Shown here: piece after piece, positions 26,070-35,232 of the stretch
Layout of the letters: every line of letters starts with the position of its first letter
Position numbering within the stretch: the stretch's first letter is position 1
DNA from: Actinophytocola sp963729115
GTDB taxonomy: Bacteria > Actinomycetota > Actinomycetes > Mycobacteriales > Pseudonocardiaceae
Length of the DNA stretch: 64,000 bases
Assembly (NCBI GenBank): GCA_963729115.1
Contig: CAVSMR010000021.1
Span: forward strand, 1 to 64,000
Direction of reading: 5' to 3'
The notes under the pieces: generated by a model
Databases searched by the model: none
Told to the model about the DNA's origin: nothing
The model's input: the letters and a program-made list of their open reading frames with translations, nothing else
Translations under genes and position numbers: made by a program

Positions 26070-28589
26070 GTGCGAGTCGGAGATGGTCTGCTGAAGATGC
26101 TCGGTCTGTGCCTGCTTGCCGGCGTGCTGGTCGCCGGCATGCTCTTCCCCGTGGTGGGGGCGCTGGGCGTGGCGTCCAACCGGGCCAGCGACACCATCGA
26201 CAGCGTGTCGGCGGACCTCGTGGCCACCGACCCGCCGCTCATCACCACGATCACGGACTCCAAGGGCCGGGCGATCGCGTACCTGTACGACCAGTACCGG
26301 GTGCCCGTCACGCCCGCCCAGATCTCGCCCACGATGAAGGCCGCGCTGATCTCGGTCGAGGACCGCCGGTTCTACGAGCACAACGGCGTGGACTGGAAGG
26401 GCACCATCCGCGCCCTGATCAGCAACCAGAGCGGCGAGGACGTGCAGGGCGCGTCGACGCTGACCCAGCAGTACGTCAAGAACTACCTGATCAACGTGGT
26501 CTACCGGGACCAGGCGGGCGCCGAGGGCGACGACCCGAGCAAGAAGATCGAGCGGGAGCGGGCGCAGGAGCAGACCGTGACCCGCAAGCTCCGCGAGGCG
26601 CGGCTGGCCATCCAGCTGGAGCAGTCGATGAGCAAGGAGGAGATCCTCGCCGGGTACCTCAACGTCGTCGAGTTCACCGACCGGGTGTTCGGCATCGGCG
26701 CCGCGGCGCGCGCGTACTTCCGCACCACGCCCGACAAGCTGACCGTGGCGCAGTCGGCCCTGCTGGCCGGCATGGTGAACAACCCGAGCCTGTACAACCC
26801 GTGGCGGCGGCCGAAGGAGACCCTGGAGCGGCGCAACTTCGTGATCGACAAGATGGTCGAGACGAAGAGCCTGTCGCCGGAGAACGCCACGCAGTCGAAG
26901 AAGGAGCCGCTCGGCCTCGTCGCCAAGCCGGTCAAGCCCGCCTCGAACTGCGTGGGCGCCGGCCCGCAGTACGGCTTCTTCTGCCAGTACGTCGAGGACT
27001 ACCTGAAGAAGATCGGATTCTCCCAGGACCAGCTGTACACCGGCGGTTACACGATCAAGACGACGTTCGACGCGAAGGCCACCAAGATCGCGAAGCGGGC
27101 CGCCGAGGCGCAGGTGCCGAAGAACGCGTTCGGCATCAACAACTCGATGGCGATGATCCGGCCCGGCAAGGACCGCCACGAGGTCACCGCGCTGGTCTCC
27201 AACCGCGACTACGGCCTGAACGTCAAGGCGGGCCAGACCCAGCTCGCCTATCCGTACGGCGTGATGAACAAGTTCGGCGCCGGGTCCATTTTCAAGATCT
27301 TCACGGCGGCCGCCTTCCTCGAGAAGGGCGGCGGGATCAACACCAACATCAAGACCCCGCACGACTACACCTCGCGCCTGTTCAAGGGTGGTGGCGAGCG
27401 GTGCCCGTCCACGGGCGAGCCCAACACGCGCTGGTACTGCCTGTCGAACTTCGGTGAGGCGTCCGGCTACCCGTCGCAGATGAGCCTGCAGAGTGCGCTC
27501 GCGACCTCGCCGAACACCGGCTTCGTGATCCTCGAGGAGTCGGTCGGCATGGGCAAGATCGTCGACATGGCGAGCCGGCTCGGCCTGCGCGAGACCATGG
27601 CCACCAACCTCATCGGGCAGAAGCCGGACCCCAAGGCGGACCAGGCCGAGCTGAAGATGAGCCAGAAGCAGTTCTTCGGGCCCAAGGGCAACAGCCCCGG
27701 CAACGCGTCGTTCACGCTGAGCCCCGCGCCGCTGTCCACGCTCGAGCTGGCCAACGTCGGCGCGACGCTGATGAGCGGCGGCGTGTGGTGCCCGCCGACC
27801 CCGCTCGCCGAGGTCCTCGACCGCAACGGCAAGAAGGTCAACTACAGCGAGCAGCCGTGCGAGCAGGCCGTGTCCAAGGGCCTGGCGAACACCCTGGTCA
27901 CGGGCATGTCGAAGGACGACATCTCGGGCACCGCGGCCGGCGCGGCCCGCCAGTTCAACTGGAACCGCCCGATGCTCGGCAAGACCGGCACGACCCAGGA
28001 GAGCAAGTCGGCCGGCTTCGTCGGAGCCACCCCGCAGCTCGCCGGCGCGGTCCTGGTCTTCAACGACGGCCGCTCCCCCGAGGGCATCTGCGACAGCACG
28101 CCCGGCCAGCCGTACCTGTGCGGCCAGAACGGCAACATCTTCGGCGGCAAGGCGCCGGCCCGCACCTGGTTCGACACGATGACCCAGGTCATGAAGGGCA
28201 CGCCGATCAGGGGCCTGCCGCCGACCGACCCGAGATACGTCAACGGCGGACCGCAGGCGCAGGTGCCCGACGTGGTCGGCTACAGCGAGCAGGAGGCGCG
28301 CGACCGCCTGCAGCATGCGGGCTACCGGGTCGTGGTCGACGAGATCAACTCGTCGTCCCCGAAGGGCACCGTGGTGAGCCAGTCGCCACGTGGCAGCGCG
28401 CTGCCCGGTGAGCTGATCACGCTCCGGGTGAGCACCGGCTACCTGCCGCCGCCACAGACGTCCGAGCCCCCGTCGAAGCCCCCGCCCAGCGGCGGCGGTG
28501 GAGGTGGCGGCGGAGGCGGTGGTGGCGGAGGCGGCGGCACCGGCCCTGGCCCCGGCGGCGGTGGCCCCGGCGAACCAGGCCCCCGCTAA
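26070..28589 (+). CDS. ponA2: Class A penicillin-binding protein with PASTA domain (PonA2)
   Basis: 839 residues from GTG 26070 (an in-frame ATG at 26010 is the alternative). One signal-anchor helix (LGLCLLAGVLVAGMLFPVVG) is followed by a GT51 glycosyltransferase domain: EDRRFYEHNGVDWKGTIRAL, QGASTLTQQYVKN, and RKLREARLAIQLEQ. The transpeptidase domain has SIFK at 406-409, SPN, and KTGTT from K638. A single PASTA repeat (VPDVVGYSEQEARDRLQHAGY) and a Pro/Gly-rich tail follow; the tail contains an uninterrupted run of about 17 glycines. It polymerises and cross-links peptidoglycan. Confidence 0.95.
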   Translation: MRVGDGLLKMLGLCLLAGVLVAGMLFPVVGALGVASNRASDTIDSVSADLVATDPPLITTITDSKGRAIAYLYDQYRVPVTPAQISPTMKAALISVEDRRFYEHNGVDWKGTIRALISNQSGEDVQGASTLTQQYVKNYLINVVYRDQAGAEGDDPSKKIERERAQEQTVTRKLREARLAIQLEQSMSKEEILAGYLNVVEFTDRVFGIGAAARAYFRTTPDKLTVAQSALLAGMVNNPSLYNPWRRPKETLERRNFVIDKMVETKSLSPENATQSKKEPLGLVAKPVKPASNCVGAGPQYGFFCQYVEDYLKKIGFSQDQLYTGGYTIKTTFDAKATKIAKRAAEAQVPKNAFGINNSMAMIRPGKDRHEVTALVSNRDYGLNVKAGQTQLAYPYGVMNKFGAGSIFKIFTAAAFLEKGGGINTNIKTPHDYTSRLFKGGGERCPSTGEPNTRWYCLSNFGEASGYPSQMSLQSALATSPNTGFVILEESVGMGKIVDMASRLGLRETMATNLIGQKPDPKADQAELKMSQKQFFGPKGNSPGNASFTLSPAPLSTLELANVGATLMSGGVWCPPTPLAEVLDRNGKKVNYSEQPCEQAVSKGLANTLVTGMSKDDISGTAAGAARQFNWNRPMLGKTGTTQESKSAGFVGATPQLAGAVLVFNDGRSPEGICDSTPGQPYLCGQNGNIFGGKAPARTWFDTMTQVMKGTPIRGLPPTDPRYVNGGPQAQVPDVVGYSEQEARDRLQHAGYRVVVDEINSSSPKGTVVSQSPRGSALPGELITLRVSTGYLPPPQTSEPPSKPPPSGGGGGGGGGGGGGGGGTGPGPGGGGPGEPGPR

Positions 28590-28597
28590 CGCCCCAC

Positions 28598-28741
28598 ACC
28601 CGCGAGCCCCCGGTTCCAGCTCGCGAGTCCCCCGATCCGGACCCGCGAGTCCCCCGATCCGGACCGCGAGTCCCCCGTTGCGGCTCGCGAGTCCCCCGAT
28701 CTGAACGGGGGACTCGCGAGCGTGAACGGGGGACTCGCGGG
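28598..28741. repeat. CGCGAGTCCCCCG repeat cluster with inverted copies
   Basis: Five forward copies of a roughly 20-base unit built on CGCGAGTCCCCCG run from about 28598 to 28700, with the first copy having one change. Two inverted copies (CGGGGGACTCGCG) follow to 28741. Forward and inverted units can pair into long alternative hairpins between convergent ponA2 and the YqeY gene, so the cluster may act as a two-way terminator. Confidence 0.85.
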
Positions 28742-28745
28742 TTGG

Positions 28746-29216
28746 TCAGCCCTGGAGCTTGGCGCGCACCGACGCGGCGACCCGCCCGCCCTCGGCGCGG
28801 CCGGCGATCTTCGCGTTGGCGGCCTTCATGACCTGGCCCATCTGCCGCTGCCCGGGTGCGTCCCCGAGCTGCTCGGTCACCTCGGCCACGGCCTGCACCA
28901 CGATCGTCTCGAGCTCGTCGTCGGTTAGCTGCTGGGGCAGGTACCCGGTGAGCACCGCGGCCTCGTCCTGCTCGGCCTGGGCGCGCTCGGCCCGGCCCGC
29001 GCCGGCGAACGCGTCGGCGGCCTCCTTGCGCTTCTTCACCTCGCGGGTGAGGACCTTCTGGACCTCGGCGTCGGACAGCTCGCGGGCCGTGTCGCCGGCG
29101 ACCTCCTCGGTCGTCAGCGCGGTCAGCGCCATGCGCAGCGCGGCCATCCGGGTCGTCTCCCGGGCCTTGATGGCCGCCGAGAGATCGGCCTGCAACCGTG
29201 CCTTGAGCTCAGCCAT
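28746..29216 (-). CDS. GatB/YqeY-domain protein
   Basis: 156 residues. It starts MAELKARLQADLSAAIKARE and contains MAALRMALTAL, EAAVLTGYLPQQLTDDELE and GQVMKAANAKIAGRAEGGRV, the YqeY pattern shared with the tail of the amidotransferase GatB. YqeY proteins are thought to act in tRNA-linked processes, but the exact role is undefined. ATG 29216 is preferred to GTG 29225 because it matches family starts. Confidence 0.92.
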   Translation of the reverse strand: MAELKARLQADLSAAIKARETTRMAALRMALTALTTEEVAGDTARELSDAEVQKVLTREVKKRKEAADAFAGAGRAERAQAEQDEAAVLTGYLPQQLTDDELETIVVQAVAEVTEQLGDAPGQRQMGQVMKAANAKIAGRAEGGRVAASVRAKLQG

Positions 29217-29261
29217 GGAGGGCACCCTACTGGCCGTTGCCGGTCACCCGGTGCACGCATC

Positions 29262-29267
29262 TAGGCT
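29262..29267 (+). promoter_or_regulatory. -10 hexamer TAGGCT, leaderless start
   Basis: TAGGCT ends six bases before GTG 29274. Confidence 0.5.
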
Positions 29268-29273
29268 CGGGGG

Positions 29274-30239
29274 GTGGCTTCTCTGGCGCGAAACATCGGA
29301 CGGGCGGCACTCGGCGCCACCGCGGTCGGCACCGCGGCCGTGGCGTACGCGGCGGGCATCGAACGGACGCACTGGAAGCTGCGGGAGGCGACCCTGCCGG
29401 TACTCGCCGAGGGCGCCCGCCCGCTGCGCGTGCTGCACATCTCCGACCTGCACATGACGCCCGGCCAGCGGTCCAAGCAGCGCTGGGTGGCCGCGCTCGC
29501 CGACCTCAAGCCCGACCTCGTCGTCAATACCGGGGACAACCTCGCGCACAAGCAGGCCGTGCCGGCCGTGCTCCGCGGGTTCGGCCCGCTGCTGGACCTG
29601 CCCGGCGTGTTCGTGTTCGGCAGCAACGACTACTACGCGCCACGGCCCAAGAACCCCGTCCGGTACCTGATCAAGTCCAAGCGCCGCGTCCACGGGATCC
29701 CGCTGCCGTGGCGTGACCTGCGGGCCGCGCTGGTCGAGCGCGGCTGGCACGACCTGACGCACGTCCGCCGGCTGCTGACCGTCGAGGGCCAGACCATCGC
29801 GGTGGCCGGCGTCGACGACCCCCACCTGCACCGGGACCGGTACTCCGACATCGCGGGGCGCCCGGACCGGTCCGCCACGCTGCGGCTCGGCGTCACGCAC
29901 TCGCCCGAGCCACGCGTCCTGGACGCCTTCGCGGGTGATGGCTACGACCTCGTCATGGCCGGCCACACCCACGGCGGCCAGCTGCGGGTCCCCGGCTACG
30001 GCGCCCTCGTGACGAACTGCGAGCTCGACCGCACCCGCGCCCGCGGCGCGTCGCGGTGGGGTGCGCACATGTGGCTGCACGTGTCCGCCGGCCTCGGCAC
30101 GTCGCCCTACGCCCCGGTCCGCTTCGCCTGCCCACCCGAGGCGAGCCTGCTGACCCTCGTTCCCCGCCCGACCGGCACCAACACCCCGGAGAACGCCAAA
30201 CGCGGGGCACGCTTCGGGGCGGACGCGGACGTCAGCTAG
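29274..30239 (+). CDS. Membrane-anchored metallophosphoesterase (Rv3683-like)
   Basis: 321 residues. An N-terminal hydrophobic segment (ALGATAVGTAAVAYAAG) is followed by the calcineurin-like metal motifs: ISDLHM (about 55-60), NTGDN, GSNDYY in place of GNHD, and AGHTHGGQLRVPG. These ligands bind two metals for phosphoester hydrolysis, perhaps of lipids as in related UDP-diacylglucosamine or YkuE-type enzymes (inference). The position after ponA2 matches Rv3683. Confidence 0.9.
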   Translation: MASLARNIGRAALGATAVGTAAVAYAAGIERTHWKLREATLPVLAEGARPLRVLHISDLHMTPGQRSKQRWVAALADLKPDLVVNTGDNLAHKQAVPAVLRGFGPLLDLPGVFVFGSNDYYAPRPKNPVRYLIKSKRRVHGIPLPWRDLRAALVERGWHDLTHVRRLLTVEGQTIAVAGVDDPHLHRDRYSDIAGRPDRSATLRLGVTHSPEPRVLDAFAGDGYDLVMAGHTHGGQLRVPGYGALVTNCELDRTRARGASRWGAHMWLHVSAGLGTSPYAPVRFACPPEASLLTLVPRPTGTNTPENAKRGARFGADADVS

Positions 30240-30255
30240 ACTCTGCCGGTACCAC

Positions 30256-30333
<78 letters not shown>

Positions 30334-30335
30334 CT

Positions 30336-30369
30336 CAGGCCCTGTCCACTTTGGAATGGACAGGGCCTG
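30336..30369 (+). terminator. Hairpin after tRNA-Pro, supplied by the element
   Basis: The perfect 13-bp stem CAGGCCCTGTCCA (30336-30348) / TGGACAGGGCCTG (30357-30369) with an 8-base loop lies directly downstream of the tRNA. Confidence 0.75.
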
Positions 30370-30430
30370 TGTCGTGTCGCCTGACATACTGCCTGACTAC
30401 GCGCAGGAGCCCCGACCGGGAGACAAGCGG

Positions 30431-30979
30431 ATGACGCGCCGTTCGCATGGGAGGCGTTCCAAGACGCAGCCTCAAGGCCAGAGCGGGCTCAGGCCCGTCG
30501 AACAACTCGGCATGCACTCGATCGCTCCTGCACGGGACGACAGGCGCGAGAGGAAGAAGCAGAGCAACCGCCTGATGTGGGCGAGCATCCTGCTGACCGC
30601 ATGTATCGCTGGCTTGGGTGTCGGCCTCTCTGACTTCCCGCTATTGGCGGCGGTGGGACTCACCCTGCTGGCCGGGCTCCTTCAGGTCCTGAGCGTTATT
30701 GTCGCTCGGAATGCGAACCCGTCGGAAGACAATGTGAGAACGCAATTGTTGAACGCGTGGCAGCTCTGTCAGCGACTGGATTGGCTAAGGGTAAAGACGG
30801 AGCAGGCATACGAGGTGGGCAACGCTGAACAACGTCGTCGCACACTCGGCGAAACCAGTGCAACATTCACCCTCCTCCAGGACACCGCCACGGTCAATTT
30901 TTACGGATGGGCGAGCATCTATCCGGAGATGATTCTGGACCCACCCAATGCACCACAGGAGGGCGGCAATAATGCCTGA
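30431..30979 (+). CDS. Two-helix membrane protein, candidate cargo
   Basis: 182 residues from ATG 30431. A basic cytoplasmic N-terminus (1-46) is followed by two transmembrane helices at about 48-66 and 70-92, then a soluble helical C-terminus with paired heptad-like stretches (NAWQLCQRLDWLRVKTEQAY). GC content falls below that of the flanking chromosome. The layout, two helices plus a helical domain, resembles SLATT-type proteins seen in defence operons, but no sequence motif proves this. The stop overlaps the next start by 8 bases. Confidence 0.6.
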   Translation: MTRRSHGRRSKTQPQGQSGLRPVEQLGMHSIAPARDDRRERKKQSNRLMWASILLTACIAGLGVGLSDFPLLAAVGLTLLAGLLQVLSVIVARNANPSEDNVRTQLLNAWQLCQRLDWLRVKTEQAYEVGNAEQRRRTLGETSATFTLLQDTATVNFYGWASIYPEMILDPPNAPQEGGNNA

Positions 30980-31406
30980 CCGAATCAGTGGCAGCGTCGC
31001 TCGGTTGCTCAATGATCGCGAACTGGTCATTAACCGAGGCGCAACACATGGCGTCGAGGTCGGGATGCGATTTGCCATACTCGCCGAGGAAGGTATCGGT
31101 ATCACCGATCCAGAAACAGGGCTCGAAATTGGAGACGTCGAGCGCCCAAAGACACTTGTCAAGGTGACTCAGGTTCAAGAAAAGCTCGCAGTTGCTTCAA
31201 CGTATCGAACAAAGACCGTTGGAGGCGACTGGATTGCCCGCTTGCCAATGTTCAGGCCACAACAAGAACCCGAAGAAATCCGCGAAACGCTCCGCGCGGA
31301 AACAAGTGAATTTGCGAGACCTCTTAAAAAGGAAGAATCCTACGTTCAGCTCGGCGACCGAGCGGTTCAGGTAGTTGGGGATGAGTTTGCCGGGTGGAAT
31401 TGGTAA
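30972..31406 (+). CDS. Small beta-rich protein translated with the membrane protein
   Basis: 144 residues, start ATG 30972 within the end of the upstream gene. The first 80 residues show alternating strands: GSVARLLNDRELVINRGATH, GVEVGMRFAIL, then DPETGLEIGDV and KVTQVQEKLAVAS. The V.I..G...GV..G..F.I...DP.TG...G pattern is like small barrel domains of the FlgT C-terminal type (inference). The last third is charged and helical. Tight coupling to the membrane protein suggests a two-part system. Confidence 0.6.
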   Translation: MPDRISGSVARLLNDRELVINRGATHGVEVGMRFAILAEEGIGITDPETGLEIGDVERPKTLVKVTQVQEKLAVASTYRTKTVGGDWIARLPMFRPQQEPEEIRETLRAETSEFARPLKKEESYVQLGDRAVQVVGDEFAGWNW

Positions 31407-31460
31407 TAACAGCGCGCTGCGGACTCGCTATCAGCTGAGCCCGCAGCGGCCGCCAATCCG

Positions 31461-32663
31461 TCACTTGTTGGTCGCGAATATTCGATCCATCTCAGCCGCA
31501 CCTTCCACAATGACTGGCCTGATTTGGTGTCGGTAGATATGTTCGGTAACGGACGTACCGCTGTGGCCCACGAGGCGCGAGATGACCTCGATAGGCACAT
31601 TGGCGTCGGAGAGCAAGGACACGAAGCTGTGCCGCAACTCTCGGGGCGTCCAATCCTCTCCGGTCAGTCCAGCCGTCTTGGCTATCCGTCGGAAGCCTCG
31701 CCGGACGTTGGCTGCGTGCAGCTCCGTGCCTACTTCGGATGCGAACACGAGGTCGTTCTCCATCCAGGCCTTGCACGCCGACCGATGCACTGCCTGTCGT
31801 CGCAACTGCTCACGCAAGGCGTCAACGCACCGTTTCGGTATGACGAGCGACCTGCGCGACTTTCTGGTCTTGGTGTCTCCGCCAACCCGAACCGACCGCC
31901 ATACGTCGATATACGCCCTGGGCTTGTCCGTCTCCGGCACCTCGCCGCGCTGCTTCCCCACGTCGGGTGGGAGGTGTACATGCGACCATCTGAGCGGGCG
32001 GGCCTCCTCGGTGCGGGCACCGCTCAGCAAAGAAACAATGACGTATGCGCCCATCGTCGAGTCGTCTGCTTCGGCCGCGTTGAGCACCGCACCGGCCTGT
32101 GCCAACGTCAGGGACTTCGACGGTCGGCCGGTTCGACCCACCGGGCAGTCACACAGCAGCGCCACGTTCCGCTTGACCTTCTCTCGCGCCTGTGCCCGCC
32201 GGATGCTGCGCCGGAGTATCGACTGCAGTTCACGCAGCGTACGTGTGGAGAGCAGCAAGGCCTTCTGGCTCAACCACCGATCGATATCTTCTGCCGTGAG
32301 CACGTCGCTTGGCCGCGCGGGGTTGCGAAGCTCACGCGCCCCTAGATCTGGGATCACGTGAGTTTCCGAGAGGGTCCAGAGCTTGTCCACTGTGGCCGTA
32401 CCCCTCCCGTTGAGGCCGTACTTGAGCCAGTCGACGACGGCATCGGCAACGGTGTAGCGCCCGCGCGTCGTCGCCTCGCCCTCCTGGTGGTCGCGCCGGA
32501 TCTCGTCCAGTTTGTTCTTTGCGGCGGTCTTGGTCTTCGCACTCGCGGTCTTCACGATCCGCTTGCCGGCCGGGGTGTAGCCGATGGTCACCTCGGCGAT
32601 CCATCGTTGCCGCTGCTCGCTCCAGCGAAGTCCTCCGTCTCCGCGGCTACGCCGTTTCGTCAA
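31461..32663 (-). CDS. Tyrosine recombinase (AICE integrase)
   Basis: 400 residues from TTG 32663. An AP2/arm-binding-like N-terminus (RWIAEVTIGYTPAGKR) is followed by a SAM-like core domain (VADAVVDWLKYG). The catalytic domain shows R217 (LLSGARTEEARPL), R344 in RELRHSFVS, H367 in RLVGHSG and the nucleophile Y377 in TEHIYRHQ. The usual first His of the HxxR box is Arg341, a common variant in AICE integrases. It integrates the element into tRNA-Pro. The start overlaps xis by 17 bases. Confidence 0.95.
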   Translation of the reverse strand: MTKRRSRGDGGLRWSEQRQRWIAEVTIGYTPAGKRIVKTASAKTKTAAKNKLDEIRRDHQEGEATTRGRYTVADAVVDWLKYGLNGRGTATVDKLWTLSETHVIPDLGARELRNPARPSDVLTAEDIDRWLSQKALLLSTRTLRELQSILRRSIRRAQAREKVKRNVALLCDCPVGRTGRPSKSLTLAQAGAVLNAAEADDSTMGAYVIVSLLSGARTEEARPLRWSHVHLPPDVGKQRGEVPETDKPRAYIDVWRSVRVGGDTKTRKSRRSLVIPKRCVDALREQLRRQAVHRSACKAWMENDLVFASEVGTELHAANVRRGFRRIAKTAGLTGEDWTPRELRHSFVSLLSDANVPIEVISRLVGHSGTSVTEHIYRHQIRPVIVEGAAEMDRIFATNK

Positions 32664-32826
32664 GGCACACCCCCGATTCGCTCAGCAGCAGTTCGACGTA
32701 TTGCGCAATTGCGGCCGCCGGGATGAGCGTTGCGCGACCCAACTTGACGAATTTCAACCGCCCGGCCCGCATCTGCTCGTAGATCACCGATCGGCTCATC
32801 GACAGCAGCCGCATTGCTTCCGGCAC
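32647..32826 (-). CDS. Excisionase (MerR/AlpA-type HTH)
   Basis: 59 residues: VPEAMRLLSMSRSVIYEQMR, AGRLKFVKLGRATLIPAAAI and AQYVELLLSE, the winged-helix pattern of Xis proteins in AICEs, and it lies directly upstream of int. The start GTG 32826 is the first in-frame start. The residues LYK just before it fit the family (RHLYKVPEA), and an ATG 48 bases further up is in another frame, so an indel may hide about 15 N-terminal residues. Confidence 0.8.
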   Translation of the reverse strand: MPEAMRLLSMSRSVIYEQMRAGRLKFVKLGRATLIPAAAIAQYVELLLSESGVCLDETA

Positions 32827-32953
32827 CTTGTAAAGGTGACGCGGCGGGCACGACGGTTCGCACCGGCGAGGTCATCTCGGCTATCTCACCCCTGGTGTCG
32901 GAGTGACGGGTCCTGGTGGGTGTCACTGGTGGTGTCACTGCTGTTCTCCCTGG

Positions 32954-34006
32954 TCAGAGGGGGTGGAGTGACGGAGTGACAGGTGTGACAGGTGCGGCAT
33001 GGTCGCTGTCACTGGCCTGTTCGGGCGGGTAGTAGGCGCCGCCGGTCGCGACCCGGACCTGGCCTTTGTCGGCCATCCGGGACAGCGTCTTGCGCACGGT
33101 CGCGGCCGGGATGTCGAGTGCTTCGGCGAGCTGGGCGGGTTTGCGGCCGGGGTACTCGCGGACGAGGCGGAGCAGGTCGGCGCGGGTGTCGCCCATCTCG
33201 TAGTCGCCGGCGGGGCCGTCGAGTTTGGTCCAGAACGTGCCGTCGAAGGACATGGCGTAGTCGTTCTCCACCACGTCGCGGCCGGTGACGTGCAGGACGC
33301 CGTCTGCTTGTCCGCGGGAGCGTTCGAGCACGAGGGTGGCGTCCATGGCGCCGGTGAGTCCGTTGGTGCCGGACACGAGGTCTTGCCAGTCCTCGGCGCC
33401 TTGTTTGCGGACGTGGTGGATGAGCAGGATCGGCACGCCGTGGTTGTCGGCGATGGTCTTGAACCGGCCGGCGGCGGCGTAGTCGGCGGAGTAGGCGGAC
33501 ACGCCTTGGGGGTTGCGGCCGCGCATCTTCTCGAACGTGTCGATGATGACCAGCCGGGCGCCGGGGTTGTGTCTCGATCCATTCCACGATCACCGCGTCC
33601 CCGCCGGTGGGCATGGTGGGGCAGGCGGTCTCCAGGGTGAGCAGCGGTGCGGCCCGGCCGCCGTTGGCGAGCATCTGCCGGCGGCGCCGCTGCAGCCGGC
33701 GGCCGGTGTCCTCCAGCGCGCAGTAGAGCACCGGGCCGCGCTCGACCTCGATCCCGCCCAGCGCCGGGTCGCCGTTGGCGATGGCGGCGCCGATCCCGAG
33801 CGAGAGCCACGACTTGCCCGAGCTTGGGCGCACCCGGCGAGCAGGTTCAGTCCTTCGCAGAGCAGGCCGGGCACGGCCCACCGCGGTGCGGGGAACTCCT
33901 CGCGCAACAGGTCGTCGTCGGTCCACCGCGTCCGCCGCTGCGGGGCGGCCGGGACGGCGTGCAGGGCGCGGGCGGTGTTGCCGGCCGTGTGTGGTGTGGG
34001 GTTCAT
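32954..34006 (-). CDS. RepA-like AAA ATPase/helicase of the AICE, frameshifted
   Basis: The C-terminal 190 residues are intact: FEKMRGRNPQGVSAYSADYA, VPILLIHHVRKQGAEDWQDLVSGTNGLTGAMDAT and a winged-helix end (LAEALDIPAATVRKTLSRMADKG). The N-terminal part lies in two other frames and shows the P-loop LLAGAPKLGKSWLSLGI after removing extra G residues near 33827 and 33838. It is a KaiC/RSF1010 RepA-type hexameric helicase, here paired with a primase for element replication. ATG 34006 shares its A with the upstream TGA. Confidence 0.82.
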
Positions 34007-34962
34007 CAGGCCACCTGCCGGGGTCGGGTCGCGCCGTGGCGCAGGCCGGAGCGATGGTGTTGCGGGCTTGGCGTTCGCTGTAGGCGCCGACCGCGATGTG
34101 CCGCCCGGCCGCGGTGAGCAGCACGCCGCTCGTGTTCCTCGGCGGTCAGGGCGCCGCCGGCGACGAGTTGCCCGAGCGCGGTCGCGGCGGCGAACAGGGT
34201 GGCGTTGCGCTGGTCGTCCGGCGCGCCCTCGACACGCGCGCACTCCATGCCGCACCGCGGCGTCCACGTACCGCGACCGGCGGCCGGTGCCGACCTCGCA
34301 CCGGCCGGGTCGGTGGTGGCGGTAGCGGCGCCGGCCGCAGCCGGTCGAGCAGCCACGCGGGCAGCGGCGCCGGGTCCTGTGTGGACAGGTAGGCGTAGGT
34401 GCGGCCGTCCACGACGGAGCCGGGGGCGACGACGTAGCCGCCGTGCGCGCGGGTGTCGACCTTCCAGCCGAGCGTGCCCTGCGGTGTTGCGCAGCCGCTC
34501 ACCCTCCGGGGCGCGGTAGTACAGGTGCAGCCCGCCGGACGGGGTGGCGACGGTGCACGTGTCGCCCGGCACGGGTTGGTCGTGGTGGTCGGCGAGCACC
34601 GCGAGCACGTCTTGCCCGTCCCGCACACCGGGCAGGTTCCACTCGGCGGGCGGGGTCTGGCCGGGCTTGGCCGTGTCCAGGTCCACCACGACGCAGCCCG
34701 GACGGGCCGGTCGCGAGGCCGATGTTGAACGGGCCGCGCGACCAGGCGGCGCGGATGCGGGCGGGGTCGGTGGTGGCGCGCTGCTCCCACCCGACGTGCC
34801 CGGCCGCGCACGGCCCGGTGCCGGGGCAGCGGTCGTGGCCGTGCAGGGCGGGCACCTTGCGCGCCGGGCCGCAGCGGGAACACGTGCCACCCGCGGGCGG
34901 CGGCGTCCAGCGCGGCGGTGAGCAGATCGGCTGGTCGCTGGTGCGGGTGTCGGCGTGGACAT
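34006..34962 (-). CDS. Bifunctional primase-polymerase (Prim-Pol) domain protein, frameshifted
   Basis: ATG 34962 has a good AAAGGAG site. Pieces match the Prim-Pol N-domain: VFPLRPG, VPALHGHD, AAWSRGPFNIGLATGPSGL, VVVDLDTAKPGQ (catalytic DxD), TPSGGLHLYYRAP and GGYVVAPGSVVDGR. These enzymes prime and copy plasmid or phage DNA. At least three indels interrupt the frame. It is followed directly by the RepA-like helicase, giving a replication module read toward int. Confidence 0.85.
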   Translation of the reverse strand: MSTPTPAPATSRSAHRRAGRRRPRVARVPAAARRARCPPCTATTAAPAPGRARPGTSGGSSAPPPTPPASAPPGRAARSTSASRPARPGCVVVDLDTAKPGQTPPAEWNLPGVRDGQDVLAVLADHHDQPVPGDTCTVATPSGGLHLYYRAPEGERLRNTAGHARLEGRHPRARRLRRRPRLRRGRPHLRLPVHTGPGAAARVAARPAAAGAATATTDPAGARSAPAAGRGTWTPRCGMECARVEGAPDDQRNATLFAAATALGQLVAGGALTAEEHERRAAHRGRAAHRGRRLQRTPSPQHHRSGLRHGATRPRQVA

Positions 34963-35051
34963 CGAGAAGCTCCTTTCGGTCACGGTGTGTAGCCGTCGAT
35001 GGGCGTGGCGGGTCGCGGCGGGCACCGGTGTTGGTGGTCCGTCGTGGCGTT

Positions 35052-35232
35052 GAGTTGGGTTAGCTGGGTGAGTTAGGTCGGCGAGAGCGAGTTAGGTTTC
35101 TAACTCGGCGGGTTAGATCGCCGATATGCTGCTGGCCAGCGGGAAGTTAGGTGAGTTAGCCGAGTTAGGTCCCCGCCGGCAGCCTGGTCGGGCCGGTGTG
35201 GCGGTGTTTCGAGGTCCGCAGGGACCTAACTC
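35052..35232. repeat. GAGTTAG repeat cluster beside traB (candidate clt/TRS or origin)
   Basis: Ten 8-base units related to GAGTTAGG lie between the traB stop and the primase start. Exact or near copies are at 35052, 35057, 35070, 35089, 35100 (inverted), 35110, 35144, 35153, 35162 and 35225 (inverted). A perfect 14-bp inverted repeat, CCGAGTTAGGTCCC at 35160-35173 and its complement at 35221-35234, includes two of them. No ORF fits the interval. Confidence 0.85.

Noticed and set aside
26013..28316. 767-codon open frame opposite ponA2
   Set aside because: It is the mirror of GC-rich codon bias in ponA2; no ribosome site or family motif.
35052..35232. CRISPR array
   Set aside because: Units are 8 bases, irregularly spaced and partly inverted; no array-like repeat-spacer pattern occurs anywhere in the window.
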